Part shown: in pieces, positions 49,595 to 57,958 of the stretch | Layout of the letters: each line of letters starts with the position of its first letter | How positions within the stretch are numbered: the first letter of the stretch is position 1 | NCBI GenBank assembly: GCA_035502095.1 | Contig: DATJUX010000019.1 | Location: 1 to 64,000, forward strand | Direction of reading: 5' to 3' | Origin: JAKANT01 sp035502095 | GTDB lineage: Bacteria; Pseudomonadota; Gammaproteobacteria; Burkholderiales; Burkholderiaceae_F | Length of the DNA stretch: 64,000 nt | Program-made: the position numbers and the translations under genes | Notes under the pieces: model-generated | The model's database searches: none | What the model was told of the DNA's origin: nothing | Seen by the model: the letters and a program-made list of their open reading frames with translations, nothing else

Positions 49595-51333
49595 TGGCGT
49601 TCCTCATGAGCAACTACGCCCCGATCATGTTCGCGGGGCTGGTGTTCTTCCTCCTGGTCGGGTTCCCGGTCGCCTTCAGCCTCGCGGCTTGCGGGCTGTT
49701 CTTCGGCGTGATCGGCATCGAACTCAACCTGCTTCCCGAGGCGCTGTTCCAGGCGTTTCCGCTGCGGATCATCGGCATCATGAAGAACGACACCCTGCTT
49801 GCGGTGCCGTTCTTCACCTTCATGGGCCTGATCCTCGAGCGCAGCGGCATGGCGGAAGACCTGCTCGACACGATCGGCCAGCTGTTCGGGCCGGTCCGCG
49901 GCGGCCTCGCATTCGCGGTGATCTTCGTCGGCGCAATGCTGGCAGCGACCACCGGGGTGGTGGCAGCGTCGGTGATCTCGATGGGCCTGATCTCGCTGCC
50001 GATCATGCTTCGCTACGGCTACGACCGCCGCATCGCAAGCGGTGTCATCGCCGCCTCCGGCACGCTGGCGCAGATCATTCCGCCTTCGCTGGTGCTGATC
50101 ATCATGGCCGACCAGCTCGGGCGCAGCGTCGGCGACATGTACCGGGGCGCGTTCATTCCCGGGTTCGTGCTCACCGGCCTCTATGCGCTGTTCATTCTCG
50201 GGATCACCGTCATCCGCCCGAACCTGGCGCCAGCGTTGCCGCCGGAGGCGCGGACGATTCGCGAGCCGGACGGATCGAGCGGCCTGCTTTCGCTCGGGGT
50301 GCTCACGCTTCTTTCCGTCGGCGCCGCCTACGGGTTCAAGTACTGGTACCTCGGCCGCTATCCGGACGCAAGCGTCGAGGAAGTGGTGGTGCTGATGCTC
50401 ATGGCCGGCATCGGCGCCGCATTCCTGCTGGCGGTCGTCAATCGGCTGACGAAGCTCAACCTGCTTTCGCGCATCGCCGAACGCGCGACGTTCGTGCTGA
50501 TTCCGCCTCTGGCGCTGATCTTCCTCGTGCTGGGCACCATCTTCCTCGGCATCGCCACCCCGACCGAAGGCGGTGCGATGGGCGCCACCGGCGCGCTGAT
50601 CATGGCGCTGGTGCGGCGGCGCCTGAACCTCTCGCTGCTCCGGCAGGCGATGGACACGACGGCCAAGCTCACCACGTTCGTCGTCTTCATCCTGGTCGGC
50701 TCGACCATCTTCAACCTCGTGTTCCAGGGCGTCGACGGCGCGCGTTGGGTCGAGCACCTGCTGATCGGGCTGCCGGGCGGCCAGGTCGGATTCCTGATCG
50801 TCACTAACCTCCTGGTGTTCGTGCTGGCGTTCTTCCTCGACTTCTTCGAGCTCTCATTCATCGTCGTGCCGCTGCTCGGGCCGGTGGCCGAGAAGATGGG
50901 CATCGACCTGATCTGGTTCGGCGTGCTGCTCGGAGTCAACATGCAGACGTCGTTCATGCATCCGCCCTTCGGGTTCGCGCTTTTCTACCTGCGCAGCGTG
51001 GCGGCGCACGAAGAGTACGTCGATCGCATCACCAAGAAGCAGATCGCCGGCGTCACGACGGGCCAGATCTACTGGGGTGCCGTGCCCTTCGTCCTGATCC
51101 AGATCGTCATGGTCAGCCTCGTCATTTCGTTCCCCGGCCTCGTGACGAGCGCGTTCCAGAACGAGAAGAAAATCGATATCGACAAGGTGAAGATCGAACT
51201 GCCGACCGACCAAACGCCCGCGATCGAACCCGGCAAGGGGCTCGAGCCGCAGAAGCAGGAAGAGAACAAGGAGGAGGAAGTCGACCCGATGAAGGAGATC
51301 CAGCGCTCCTTGCAGGAGTCGGGCAAGAAGTAA
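49591..51333 (+). CDS. TRAP transporter large permease (DctM type), extended
   Basis: This 580-residue DctM protein is much longer than the usual 425-450. The N-terminal half is standard: GFPVAFSLAACGLFFGVIGI, then NDTLLAVPFFTFMGLILERS, GAMLAATTGVVAASVISMGL and SGTLAQIIPPSLVLIIMADQ. An extra segment lies in the middle (residues about 225-300, with two membrane helices around YRLGRYPDASVEEVV-like sequence). A charged tail of about 50 residues (EPQKQEENKEEEVDPMKEIQ) ends the protein. This size class is known for TRAP systems annotated as mannitol/chloroaromatic or 2-oxoacid type. A hairpin terminator follows. Confidence 0.9.
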   Translation: MMAFLMSNYAPIMFAGLVFFLLVGFPVAFSLAACGLFFGVIGIELNLLPEALFQAFPLRIIGIMKNDTLLAVPFFTFMGLILERSGMAEDLLDTIGQLFGPVRGGLAFAVIFVGAMLAATTGVVAASVISMGLISLPIMLRYGYDRRIASGVIAASGTLAQIIPPSLVLIIMADQLGRSVGDMYRGAFIPGFVLTGLYALFILGITVIRPNLAPALPPEARTIREPDGSSGLLSLGVLTLLSVGAAYGFKYWYLGRYPDASVEEVVVLMLMAGIGAAFLLAVVNRLTKLNLLSRIAERATFVLIPPLALIFLVLGTIFLGIATPTEGGAMGATGALIMALVRRRLNLSLLRQAMDTTAKLTTFVVFILVGSTIFNLVFQGVDGARWVEHLLIGLPGGQVGFLIVTNLLVFVLAFFLDFFELSFIVVPLLGPVAEKMGIDLIWFGVLLGVNMQTSFMHPPFGFALFYLRSVAAHEEYVDRITKKQIAGVTTGQIYWGAVPFVLIQIVMVSLVISFPGLVTSAFQNEKKIDIDKVKIELPTDQTPAIEPGKGLEPQKQEENKEEEVDPMKEIQRSLQESGKK

Positions 51334-51352
51334 ACGCTCCGAGAGCAATTGG

Positions 51353-51380
51353 AAAGCCCCGCCGTGGCGGGGCTTTTTTT
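51353..51380 (+). terminator. Rho-independent terminator after the TRAP permease genes
   Basis: AAAGCCCCGC (51353-51362), loop CGTG and GCGGGGCTTT (67-76) form a 10-bp stem. A run of seven Ts (51374-51380) follows. It ends the plus-strand TRAP operon. On the minus strand the U tract is short, so it favours the plus direction but may block read-through from both sides. Confidence 0.9.
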
Positions 51381-51405
51381 CGTGTGCTGCCTGTGCCTGC
51401 GGCCT

Positions 51406-52491
51406 CTACAAACGCTGCGACGCCATGAAGGCGTCGAACTCGCGCTCGCACACGCGGAACCAGAGCACTTCGTCGTTGCGGAACTTGACCCAGTCTTCGT
51501 ACACCTTCTTCCAGTTCGGGTTCTTCGCGCTGAGATCGGCATACAGCTCGTTGGCCGCCTTGAACGCCGCGTCCATCACGGGGCGCGGCATCGGACGCAA
51601 CAGCGTCCCGCCGCCAACGAGCCGCTTCAGCGCAGCGGGATTCACGGCGTCGTACTTGGCCTGCATGTTGACGTGCGCATGCGACGCGCTCGCCTGCACG
51701 ATCGCCTTGTTCTCGGCCGACAGGGCATCCCACGCCTTCGAATTCACCATCAGGGTCAGCTGCGGGCCGCCCTCCCACCAGCCGGGGTAGTAGTAGAACT
51801 TCGCGATCTTGTTGAAGCCGAGCTTCTCGTCGTCGTACGGGCCGACCCACTCGGCCGCGTCGATGGTCCCCTTCTCGAGCGCCGGATAGATGTCGCCGCC
51901 GGGGATGTTCTGCGGCACGCCGCCGATGCCCGCCAGCACCTTGCCGCCGAAGCCGCCGATGCGCATCTTCAGGCCCTTGATATCGTCGACGCTCTTGAGC
52001 TCCTTGCGGTACCAGCCGCCCATCTGCGCACCGGTATTGCCCATCACGAAGTTGACGATGTTGTACTGCTTGTAGAAGTCGCGCAGCAGGCTCATGCCGT
52101 TGCCTTCGAACATCCACGCGGTCTGCTGCCGCGAGTTCATGCCGAACGGCACCGCGCAGTCGAGCGCGAAAGTCTCGTCCTTGCCGAAGAAGTAGTACGG
52201 CGCCGTGTGCGCCGCTTCGACGGTGGCGTTCTGCACCGCATCGACGACGCCGAAGGCCGGAACGAGCTCACCCGCCTGGTGCACGGAGATTTCGAACTTG
52301 CCGCCGGTCGCATCCCTGACCAATTTGGAAAACACCTCCGCGGCGCCGTAGATCGTGTCCAGGCTCTTGGGAAAGCTGGACGCGAGGCGCCAGCGAATCT
52401 GTGCCTGCGCACGGACGGCGGGCGCTACGACGGCCGCCGCAGCTGCCCCGGCGCCGACACCGGCCTTGGTTAGGAAGGAACGACGTTGCAT
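51406..52491 (-). CDS. TRAP transporter substrate-binding protein (TakP/DctP type)
   Basis: The 361-residue protein has a Tat signal (QRRSFLTKAGVGAGAAAAAV) with cleavage near VRAQA. The mature part is a DctP-family fold of the TakP (2-oxoacid) kind: IRWRLASSFPKSLDTIYGAA, HQAGELVPAFGVVDAVQNAT, MRIGGFGGKVLAGIGGVPQN and DAAEWVGPYDDEKLGFNKIA. The Arg in MRIGG and the WVGPYDD region are the ligand site in relatives. It converges on the TRAP permease genes with the terminator between. It is therefore on its own transcript, which is unusual. A 2-oxoacid or related carboxylate is the likely ligand. Confidence 0.9.
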   Translation of the reverse strand: MQRRSFLTKAGVGAGAAAAAVVAPAVRAQAQIRWRLASSFPKSLDTIYGAAEVFSKLVRDATGGKFEISVHQAGELVPAFGVVDAVQNATVEAAHTAPYYFFGKDETFALDCAVPFGMNSRQQTAWMFEGNGMSLLRDFYKQYNIVNFVMGNTGAQMGGWYRKELKSVDDIKGLKMRIGGFGGKVLAGIGGVPQNIPGGDIYPALEKGTIDAAEWVGPYDDEKLGFNKIAKFYYYPGWWEGGPQLTLMVNSKAWDALSAENKAIVQASASHAHVNMQAKYDAVNPAALKRLVGGGTLLRPMPRPVMDAAFKAANELYADLSAKNPNWKKVYEDWVKFRNDEVLWFRVCEREFDAFMASQRL

Positions 52492-52667
52492 GAAGTCTCC
52501 TTGTTGGATGAATCACGATGAAACGGGCGGGCGACGGGACTGCACCCTGTTGGCGCAGACCCCGGCAGCGTGGCCGATGCGGAAACACGCGGGCGGCCCC
52601 CACCGCCCGGCCGCGATTGTAGCCATCGGTAACGGGAAAACGCGCCGCCCGCGCGCCGGTTGACCGT

Positions 52668-54017
52668 TCAGGAACCGCCGACCATCATGCCTTCGATGAT
52701 CACGCTGCCCGCGATCTTGCCGCCGCGAAACGCGCGGTCGGCGCCCACGGCCACGATGCCGCGATACATGTCGCGCAGGTTGCCGGCGATCGTGATCTCT
52801 TCCACCGGATGGCGGATTGCGCCGCGTTCGACCCAGAAGCCGCTGGCACCGCGCGAATAGTCGCCGCTGACGTAGTTCACGCCCTGCCCGATCAGTTCGG
52901 TGACGAGCAAACCCGTGCCGAGTTTGCGCACCATCGCCGCGAAGTCGTCGTCCGGCGCGGTGCGCGTCGAGCGCAGTTCGAGGTTGTAGGCGCCGCCCGC
53001 GTTGCCGGTGGATTTCATGCCCAGCTTGCGCGCCGAATACGTAGCGAGAAAGTACCCCGCGAGGCGGCCATCTTCGACCACGTCGCGCCGCAATCCACGT
53101 ACGCCCTCCTCGTCGAACGGCGCCGAACCGGACGCACGCGGGGCGTACGGATCCTCGTGGACGCTGATGTGGTCGGCGAACAGCGGCTTGTCGAGCGCAT
53201 CGACGAGGAACGATGCCTTGCGATACAGCGCACCGCCGCTTGCGGCCTGCACGAAATTGCCGAGCAGCCCGCACACCAGTGGCGCCTCGAACAGCACCGC
53301 AACCCTGCGCGTCTTGAGCTTGCGCGCCGAGAGCCGTGCCAGCGCGCGGCGCGCGGCGTAGTCGCCCACGCGCTCGGGACTTGCCAGTTCGCCCGGTACG
53401 CGCGAAGCCGTGTACCAATCGTCGCGCTGCATGCCATTGGCGTCGCGCGCGATCGGCGAGACCGAGATCGAGTGGCGCGAATACGGGTACGCGCCGACGA
53501 AGCCGCGCGTGTTCGCGAGCACGAAGTGGCCCGACGACGTGTAGACGTTCGCACCCTCGGAATTGACGATCTGCGGACTGACCGCGAAGGCCGCGCGTTC
53601 GCACGCCTGGGCGATGCGGATGCCGGCATCGGTGTCGATGTCCCAGGGGTGGAAAAGGTCGAGATCGCGCGGGGCGCGCTCGAACGTATCGTCGTCGGGA
53701 AGACCGGCCGCGCCGTCTTCGGCAGTGAAGCGCGCGATGTTGTACGCCGCATCGACCGCTTCGTGGATCGCCTGCGTCGCAAAGTCCGACGTCGAGGCAT
53801 GGCCGCGCCGCCGTCCCACGTAGACCGTGACCGAAAGTCCCTTGTCGCGCGTGTGCTCGATCGTTTCGACCTTCATCTTGCGCGTGCTGACCGAAAGGCC
53901 GACCGACTCGCTGACCTCGGCGGCGGCCTCGGATGCGCCGCGGTCGCGCGCCCGCGCCAGAGCGGTGTTGGCAAGCGCCTGCAGCGCATCCTGCGAGAAG
54001 GAAAACAGCGCGGACAT
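52668..54017 (-). CDS. pmbA: Metalloprotease PmbA (TldE)
   Basis: PmbA works with TldD to degrade unfolded or modified peptides such as microcin precursors and CcdA. The 449-residue protein opens ALFSFSQDALQALANTALAR. It has the family blocks STRKMKVETIEHTRDKGLSV, SSGHFVLANTRGFVGAYPYS, GGAYNLELRSTRTAPDDDFA and GQGVNYVSGDYSRGASGFWV. It lacks HExxH, which is found in the TldD partner. No tldD is in the window. It is divergent from darP, with 48 bp between the starts. Confidence 0.93.
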   Translation of the reverse strand: MSALFSFSQDALQALANTALARARDRGASEAAAEVSESVGLSVSTRKMKVETIEHTRDKGLSVTVYVGRRRGHASTSDFATQAIHEAVDAAYNIARFTAEDGAAGLPDDDTFERAPRDLDLFHPWDIDTDAGIRIAQACERAAFAVSPQIVNSEGANVYTSSGHFVLANTRGFVGAYPYSRHSISVSPIARDANGMQRDDWYTASRVPGELASPERVGDYAARRALARLSARKLKTRRVAVLFEAPLVCGLLGNFVQAASGGALYRKASFLVDALDKPLFADHISVHEDPYAPRASGSAPFDEEGVRGLRRDVVEDGRLAGYFLATYSARKLGMKSTGNAGGAYNLELRSTRTAPDDDFAAMVRKLGTGLLVTELIGQGVNYVSGDYSRGASGFWVERGAIRHPVEEITIAGNLRDMYRGIVAVGADRAFRGGKIAGSVIIEGMMVGGS

Positions 54018-54065
54018 GCAAAGAGCGAGGAAGGTGGGTGAAGCGGGCCGCTATGATAGCTGCCG

Positions 54066-54617
54066 ATGAAGCCCGCTCAGAGCCTCGCTGCGCCGGAAGA
54101 AGCGACGCTTCCCGGGGCGCCGGACGGCCGCGCACCCAGCAAGACGAAGCGCAAGCAGGCGATGGCGGCACTGCAGCAACTGGGCGAGGACCTGCTGCGC
54201 CTGAACGCGGCCCAGCTCGCACGCATCGACTTGCCCGAACCGCTGCGCGACGCGCTGCTCGAAGCGCACCGCGTCACCGCACACGAGGGGCGGCGGCGCC
54301 AGCTGCAATACATCGGGCGCCTCATGCGCCGGGTCGATCCCGAACCGATTCGCGGCGCGCTCGCCGCTGCGAGCGGGGCCTCGCGCGCCGCGGTCGCGCT
54401 GATGCATCGCTGCGAGCGCCTGCGCGACCGGTTGCTCGAGGACGACCAAGCCCTGACCGAATTCCTCTCGGAACACCCGCAGGCCGATGCGCAGCCGCTA
54501 CGCGCCTTGATCCGGGCCGCGCGGCGTGAGGTCGCAGCAGGCGTGGCGCCGAAGCACATGCGCCAGCTCTATCGGTGGTTGCACGAAACCTTGCAGCAGG
54601 AGGGCGGCGGTCGATGA
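54066..54617 (+). CDS. darP: Ribosome biogenesis protein DarP (YjgA, DUF615)
   Basis: The 183-residue protein shows the DUF615 pattern: SKTKRKQAMAALQQLGEDLL, then LARIDLPEPLRDALLEAHRV and HEGRRRQLQYIGRLMRRVDP. The C-terminal part reads KHMRQLYRWLHETLQQ. DarP associates with the 50S subunit late in assembly. The pmbA-darP divergent arrangement is common in proteobacteria. It overlaps mogA by 4 bp (ATGA). This symbol is unrelated to the dar genes of resorcinol synthesis. Confidence 0.93.
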   Translation: MKPAQSLAAPEEATLPGAPDGRAPSKTKRKQAMAALQQLGEDLLRLNAAQLARIDLPEPLRDALLEAHRVTAHEGRRRQLQYIGRLMRRVDPEPIRGALAAASGASRAAVALMHRCERLRDRLLEDDQALTEFLSEHPQADAQPLRALIRAARREVAAGVAPKHMRQLYRWLHETLQQEGGGR

Positions 54618-55228
54618 GTGCACCGCGCAAGCACGCCGACGAACTCGTCGTCGGCCTGGTCTCGATCTCGGATCGCGCTGCGGGCGGAATCTACGAGGAC
54701 AAGGGCCTGCCCGGCCTGCGCGACTGGCTGCAACGCGCGCTGAAGTCCGACTGGCAGGCGCACGAACGCCTGATCCCCGACGAGCGCGCGCGGATCGAAC
54801 ACACGCTGATCGAGCTGATCGACGAGGTGGGCTGCGATCTCGTGCTCACGACCGGCGGCACGGGGCCGGCGCGGCGCGACGTCACGCCGGAAGCCACGCT
54901 CGCCGTCGCGACGCGCGAGATGCCCGGGTTCGGCGAGCAGATGCGGCGCATTTCGCTCGAGTTCGTGCCGACCGCGATCCTTTCGCGCCAGGTCGGCGTG
55001 ATCCGTGAGAACGCCTCGCACGCGGCGTTGATCCTCAACCTGCCGGGCCAGCCGAAGTCGATCCAGGAGACGCTGGAAGGGGTGCGTGGCGAGCAAGCCC
55101 AGGTGCGCGTGGCGGGCATCTTTGCGGCCGTGCCTTACTGCCTCCAGCTGATCGGCGGCCCGTATGTCGAAACCCACGATACGGTCTGCAAGGCGTTTCG
55201 CCCCAAGGCCGCGCTGCGCAACCCATAG
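54614..55228 (+). CDS. mogA: Molybdopterin adenylyltransferase
   Basis: MogA activates molybdopterin with AMP before molybdenum insertion. The ATG at 54614 overlaps the darP stop. The 204-residue protein opens VVGLVSISDRAAGGIYEDKG, and the MoCF signature is CDLVLTTGGTGPARRDVTPE. It continues ATREMPGFGEQMRRISLEFV and LPGQPKSIQETLEGV. These fit the stand-alone MogA type. Its run with darP and the esterase (14 bp downstream) looks like one transcript. Confidence 0.94.
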   Translation: MSAPRKHADELVVGLVSISDRAAGGIYEDKGLPGLRDWLQRALKSDWQAHERLIPDERARIEHTLIELIDEVGCDLVLTTGGTGPARRDVTPEATLAVATREMPGFGEQMRRISLEFVPTAILSRQVGVIRENASHAALILNLPGQPKSIQETLEGVRGEQAQVRVAGIFAAVPYCLQLIGGPYVETHDTVCKAFRPKAALRNP

Positions 55229-55242
55229 CGAGGAAACCACCG

Positions 55243-55911
55243 ATGCCGGACCTGCTCGACTGCGTCGAATTGCAGACCCGTTCCGATCCTGCGTACACGG
55301 TGCTCTGGCTGCATGGCCTTGGCGCCGACGGCTACGATTTCGTTCCCGTCGTCCGCGAACTCGAGCTGGCAGGTGCGCCGCCCGTGCGTTATGTCTTCCC
55401 GCATGCGCCGCAAATCCCGGTCACGATCAACGGCGGCTACGTCATGCGCGCGTGGTACGACATCCTCGGCGCGGAGGTCGACCGGCGCGAGGACGAAGCG
55501 CGCATCCGCGCCTCGGCCGGAGCCGTCGAGCGCCTGATCGAGCGCGAGGCCGGTCGCGGCGTGGCGCGCGGCCGGATCGTCCTGGCCGGATTCTCGCAGG
55601 GCGGCGCGATCACGCTGCAGGCGGGTTTGCGCGCCGCAGAACCGCTGGCGGGAATGATGGCGCTCTCGACGTACCTGCCGCTCGCGAACAGCGCGGCGGC
55701 CGAAGCGACACCGGCCAGCCGCCGGACCCCGATCTTCATGGCACACGGCACCGCCGATCCCGTGATTCCGTTCGCGCGCAGCACCGCATCGCGCGATCGC
55801 CTGCAGGACCTCGGCTACCAGGTCGAGTGGCACGAATATCCGATGCAGCACTCGGTCAACGCGGACGAGATCCGCGCCATCGCCGCCTTCCTGCGCCGCG
55901 TCCTGGCCTGA
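55243..55911 (+). CDS. Alpha/beta hydrolase of the phospholipase/carboxylesterase family
   Basis: The 222-residue length and YTVLWLHGLGADGYDFVPVV opening (oxyanion HGLG) match small bacterial carboxylesterases related to acyl-protein thioesterases. The nucleophile elbow is LAGFSQGGAITLQAG, the acid is in HGTADPVIPFA and the base is in MQHSVNADEIRAIAAFL, so the triad is complete. FPHAPQIPVTINGGYVMRAW is also typical. Natural substrates are short-chain esters or thioesters; no specific role can be read from the neighbours. Confidence 0.9.
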   Translation: MPDLLDCVELQTRSDPAYTVLWLHGLGADGYDFVPVVRELELAGAPPVRYVFPHAPQIPVTINGGYVMRAWYDILGAEVDRREDEARIRASAGAVERLIEREAGRGVARGRIVLAGFSQGGAITLQAGLRAAEPLAGMMALSTYLPLANSAAAEATPASRRTPIFMAHGTADPVIPFARSTASRDRLQDLGYQVEWHEYPMQHSVNADEIRAIAAFLRRVLA

Positions 55912-56159
55912 ACCGCTCGCCGCGCGAATTGCGGGCGGCTTTGCGTGCTATTTCCCCCGACCGCCGCCGCGCTGTAGGAAACACCCCGACAGCTTCGCGC
56001 GCAAACCCGCGCGAGTGTGAAGCTTTTCAAGTACTCGTCCGTCCGGTCGATCCCGACAATGTGGGCTGCGAACGGTGACCAGAAAACACGAGTGCCGTCG
56101 CGGGGGTAGAACCAGGGGCGCATGCTGTTCTGGCGTCCCGAGCAACAAGGGATACGGCC

Positions 56160-56843
56160 ATGAACAACGTTCGCAACGAATTGCCGGCTGCCGGCACGCG
56201 CCGCTACACGCAGCTGCCGCGCTTCTTCCGCTGGTTTTCGAACCATTGCGTCCTGCGCCAGCTCGACGATGACGACGTGGCGCGGATCGTTCCCGCGCTT
56301 GCGCATCCGGACTTCGCCCGCTGCTGGGGCGGCGCCGCGCCGCGGACCGAAGCGGAGGTCGCCGAGTTCGTACGCAACGCGACGAGCGAATGGCAGCGCG
56401 GAACCCGCTACCTGATGGCGGTGGTGCGCAAGCAATCGCACGACCTCGTCGGCTGGGTCGAATTGCGGGCGATCGAAAAGGGCGCCTGGATGGTGCGCTG
56501 GTTCATCCAGCCGCACTTCGCCGGCCGCGACATCGCCCGCGAAATGCTGGTTGCGGCGGCCGACCTGATGTTCACCGCACTCGACGCGCAGAAGCTCTAT
56601 GCAAATTGCCCGCCCGGCCATCTGCTGTTCGAAAGCCTTCTGAACGGCGCCAGCTTCATCGAGCTGGTGCCGGCCGGAAGCCTCGACCACGTGACGGGAC
56701 AACCGCGCCGCCAGAGCCTGTACGAACTCGGCCAGCACGACTGGAAGGCCCTGAACAAGGCGCGCGGGCAGGCTGCCGGTGCGGTTTCCGCGGCTGTCGC
56801 CTGGCTCGGCACGGGACAGCGCGCCGAGCTTGCGCTCGTCTGA
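56160..56843 (+). CDS. GNAT family N-acetyltransferase
   Basis: The 227-residue protein has a GNAT-type core over residues about 35-180: VARIVPALAHPDFARCWGGA, then RGTRYLMAVVRKQSHDLVGW (strand beta2), VRWFIQPHFAGRDIAREMLV (the acetyl-CoA loop, with the usual Q/R-x-x-G-x-G/A replaced by HFAGRDIA) and FTALDAQKLYANCPPGHLLF. GNAT sub-type and substrate cannot be named. A gap of 248 bp before the gene has no other feature. Confidence 0.7.
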   Translation: MNNVRNELPAAGTRRYTQLPRFFRWFSNHCVLRQLDDDDVARIVPALAHPDFARCWGGAAPRTEAEVAEFVRNATSEWQRGTRYLMAVVRKQSHDLVGWVELRAIEKGAWMVRWFIQPHFAGRDIAREMLVAAADLMFTALDAQKLYANCPPGHLLFESLLNGASFIELVPAGSLDHVTGQPRRQSLYELGQHDWKALNKARGQAAGAVSAAVAWLGTGQRAELALV

Positions 56844-56913
56844 GTCTCGCCCGGGGATCTGGTCGGCGAAAGGGCCGCTCGCTCGCAGGAATCGCGCCGG
56901 CCCGGTCCGCCGT

Positions 56914-57612
56914 TCACGCCAGATCGAATGTCAGCACCTCCGCGTTCTTGCCGTGGCGCAAGGCCAGGCGCGACTCGCCCGAGAGCATGGCCGCATCGCC
57001 GGCGCTCAATCGCTCCCCGTTGACTTCGACTTCGCCCCGCGCCACCTGCACATAGGCATGCCGCGCCGGGTCGAGTTGTTTTTCAATCTGCTCTTCGCCA
57101 TCGACCAGCGCGACGTACATGCGTGCATCCTGGTGGATGTGCACCGAGCCGTCGGCGCCGTCGGGAGACGCGACCAGGCGCATCCGCCCGCGCTTTTCCG
57201 CCGCCGGAAAGTTCTTTTCCTCGTAGCTCGGTGCAAGACCCTGCCGCTCCGGGACGATCCAGATCTGCAGGAAGTGCGTCGTGGCGTCGCGCGCATGGTT
57301 GTACTCGGAGTGACGCACCCCGGTTCCCGCCGACATGCGCTGCACGTCCCCCGGCCGGATCACCGAGCCGTTGCCGATGCTGTCCTGGTGCGCGAGTTCG
57401 CCTTCGAGCACGTAGCTCAGGATCTCCATGTCGCGGTGCCCGTGGGTCGGGAAGCCCGAGCCGGGCGCGACCCGATCCTCGTTGATGACGCGCAGGCTCG
57501 AGAAGCCAATGTGGCGCGGGTCATAGTAGTCGCCGAACGAAAAGCTGTGATACGAGCGCAGCCACCCGAAGTCGACATAACCGCGCTCGGGTCCTCGCCG
57601 CAAGGTGATCAT
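56914..57612 (-). CDS. Pirin family protein
   Basis: The ATG at 57612 (MITLRRGPERGYVDFGWLRS) gives 232 residues of the YhaK/pirin bicupin type. Metal-binding residues of the first cupin are visible: His in PTHGHRDMEILSYVLEGELA and the later SAGTGVRHSEYNH. IWIVPERQGLAPSYEEKNFP links to the second cupin (VHIHQDARMYVALVDGEEQI). Some members have quercetin 2,3-dioxygenase activity. A decayed LysR-type regulator lies just upstream in the divergent direction. Confidence 0.92.
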   Translation of the reverse strand: MITLRRGPERGYVDFGWLRSYHSFSFGDYYDPRHIGFSSLRVINEDRVAPGSGFPTHGHRDMEILSYVLEGELAHQDSIGNGSVIRPGDVQRMSAGTGVRHSEYNHARDATTHFLQIWIVPERQGLAPSYEEKNFPAAEKRGRMRLVASPDGADGSVHIHQDARMYVALVDGEEQIEKQLDPARHAYVQVARGEVEVNGERLSAGDAAMLSGESRLALRHGKNAEVLTFDLA

Positions 57613-57775
57613 CGTTATCCTCCAAATCGGGTGCGCGCCGATCGTTCGATTCCATTGCATGATGCGCCGGCCGGCACGCGCGCGGGGCTGTGCCCCGGAC
57701 AAGGCGCTATCTTGCGGCACTCGCGGGCGCCTGCAAGCCGGGCCCGCTTCACCAAGTCGTTCGAGGAAACTGATG

Positions 57776-57958
57776 GCCGATCCGGCGCGGAACTCCGCTC
57801 GAGGCGGTCAGGCTGATCGATGCGATCGCGCGCCACGGCAGCTTCGCGCAGGCGGCAAAGGCGCTCGGCCGCGTTCCTTCCGCAGCGCGCGGAAGGCGCT
57901 CGAATGGTGGCTGGATCAGTTCAGGACGCGGCGGCAGCGCGCGGCGCTGCTGGCGTGA
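57776..57958 (+). pseudogene. Remnant of a LysR-type regulator
   Basis: In one frame positions about 57791-57875 read TPLEAVRLIDAIARHGSFAQ, then AAKALGRVPSA. This is the N-terminal helix-turn-helix of LysR proteins (A..GSF..AA..L...PSAVS). The ATG at 57773 is in a different frame, and the continuation ARKALEWWLDQF is in that same ATG frame, so at least two frameshifts or a deletion are present. No effector domain follows: the diguanylate cyclase gene ends at 57921 on the other strand. A LysR gene divergent from pirin is a common arrangement. Confidence 0.5.
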
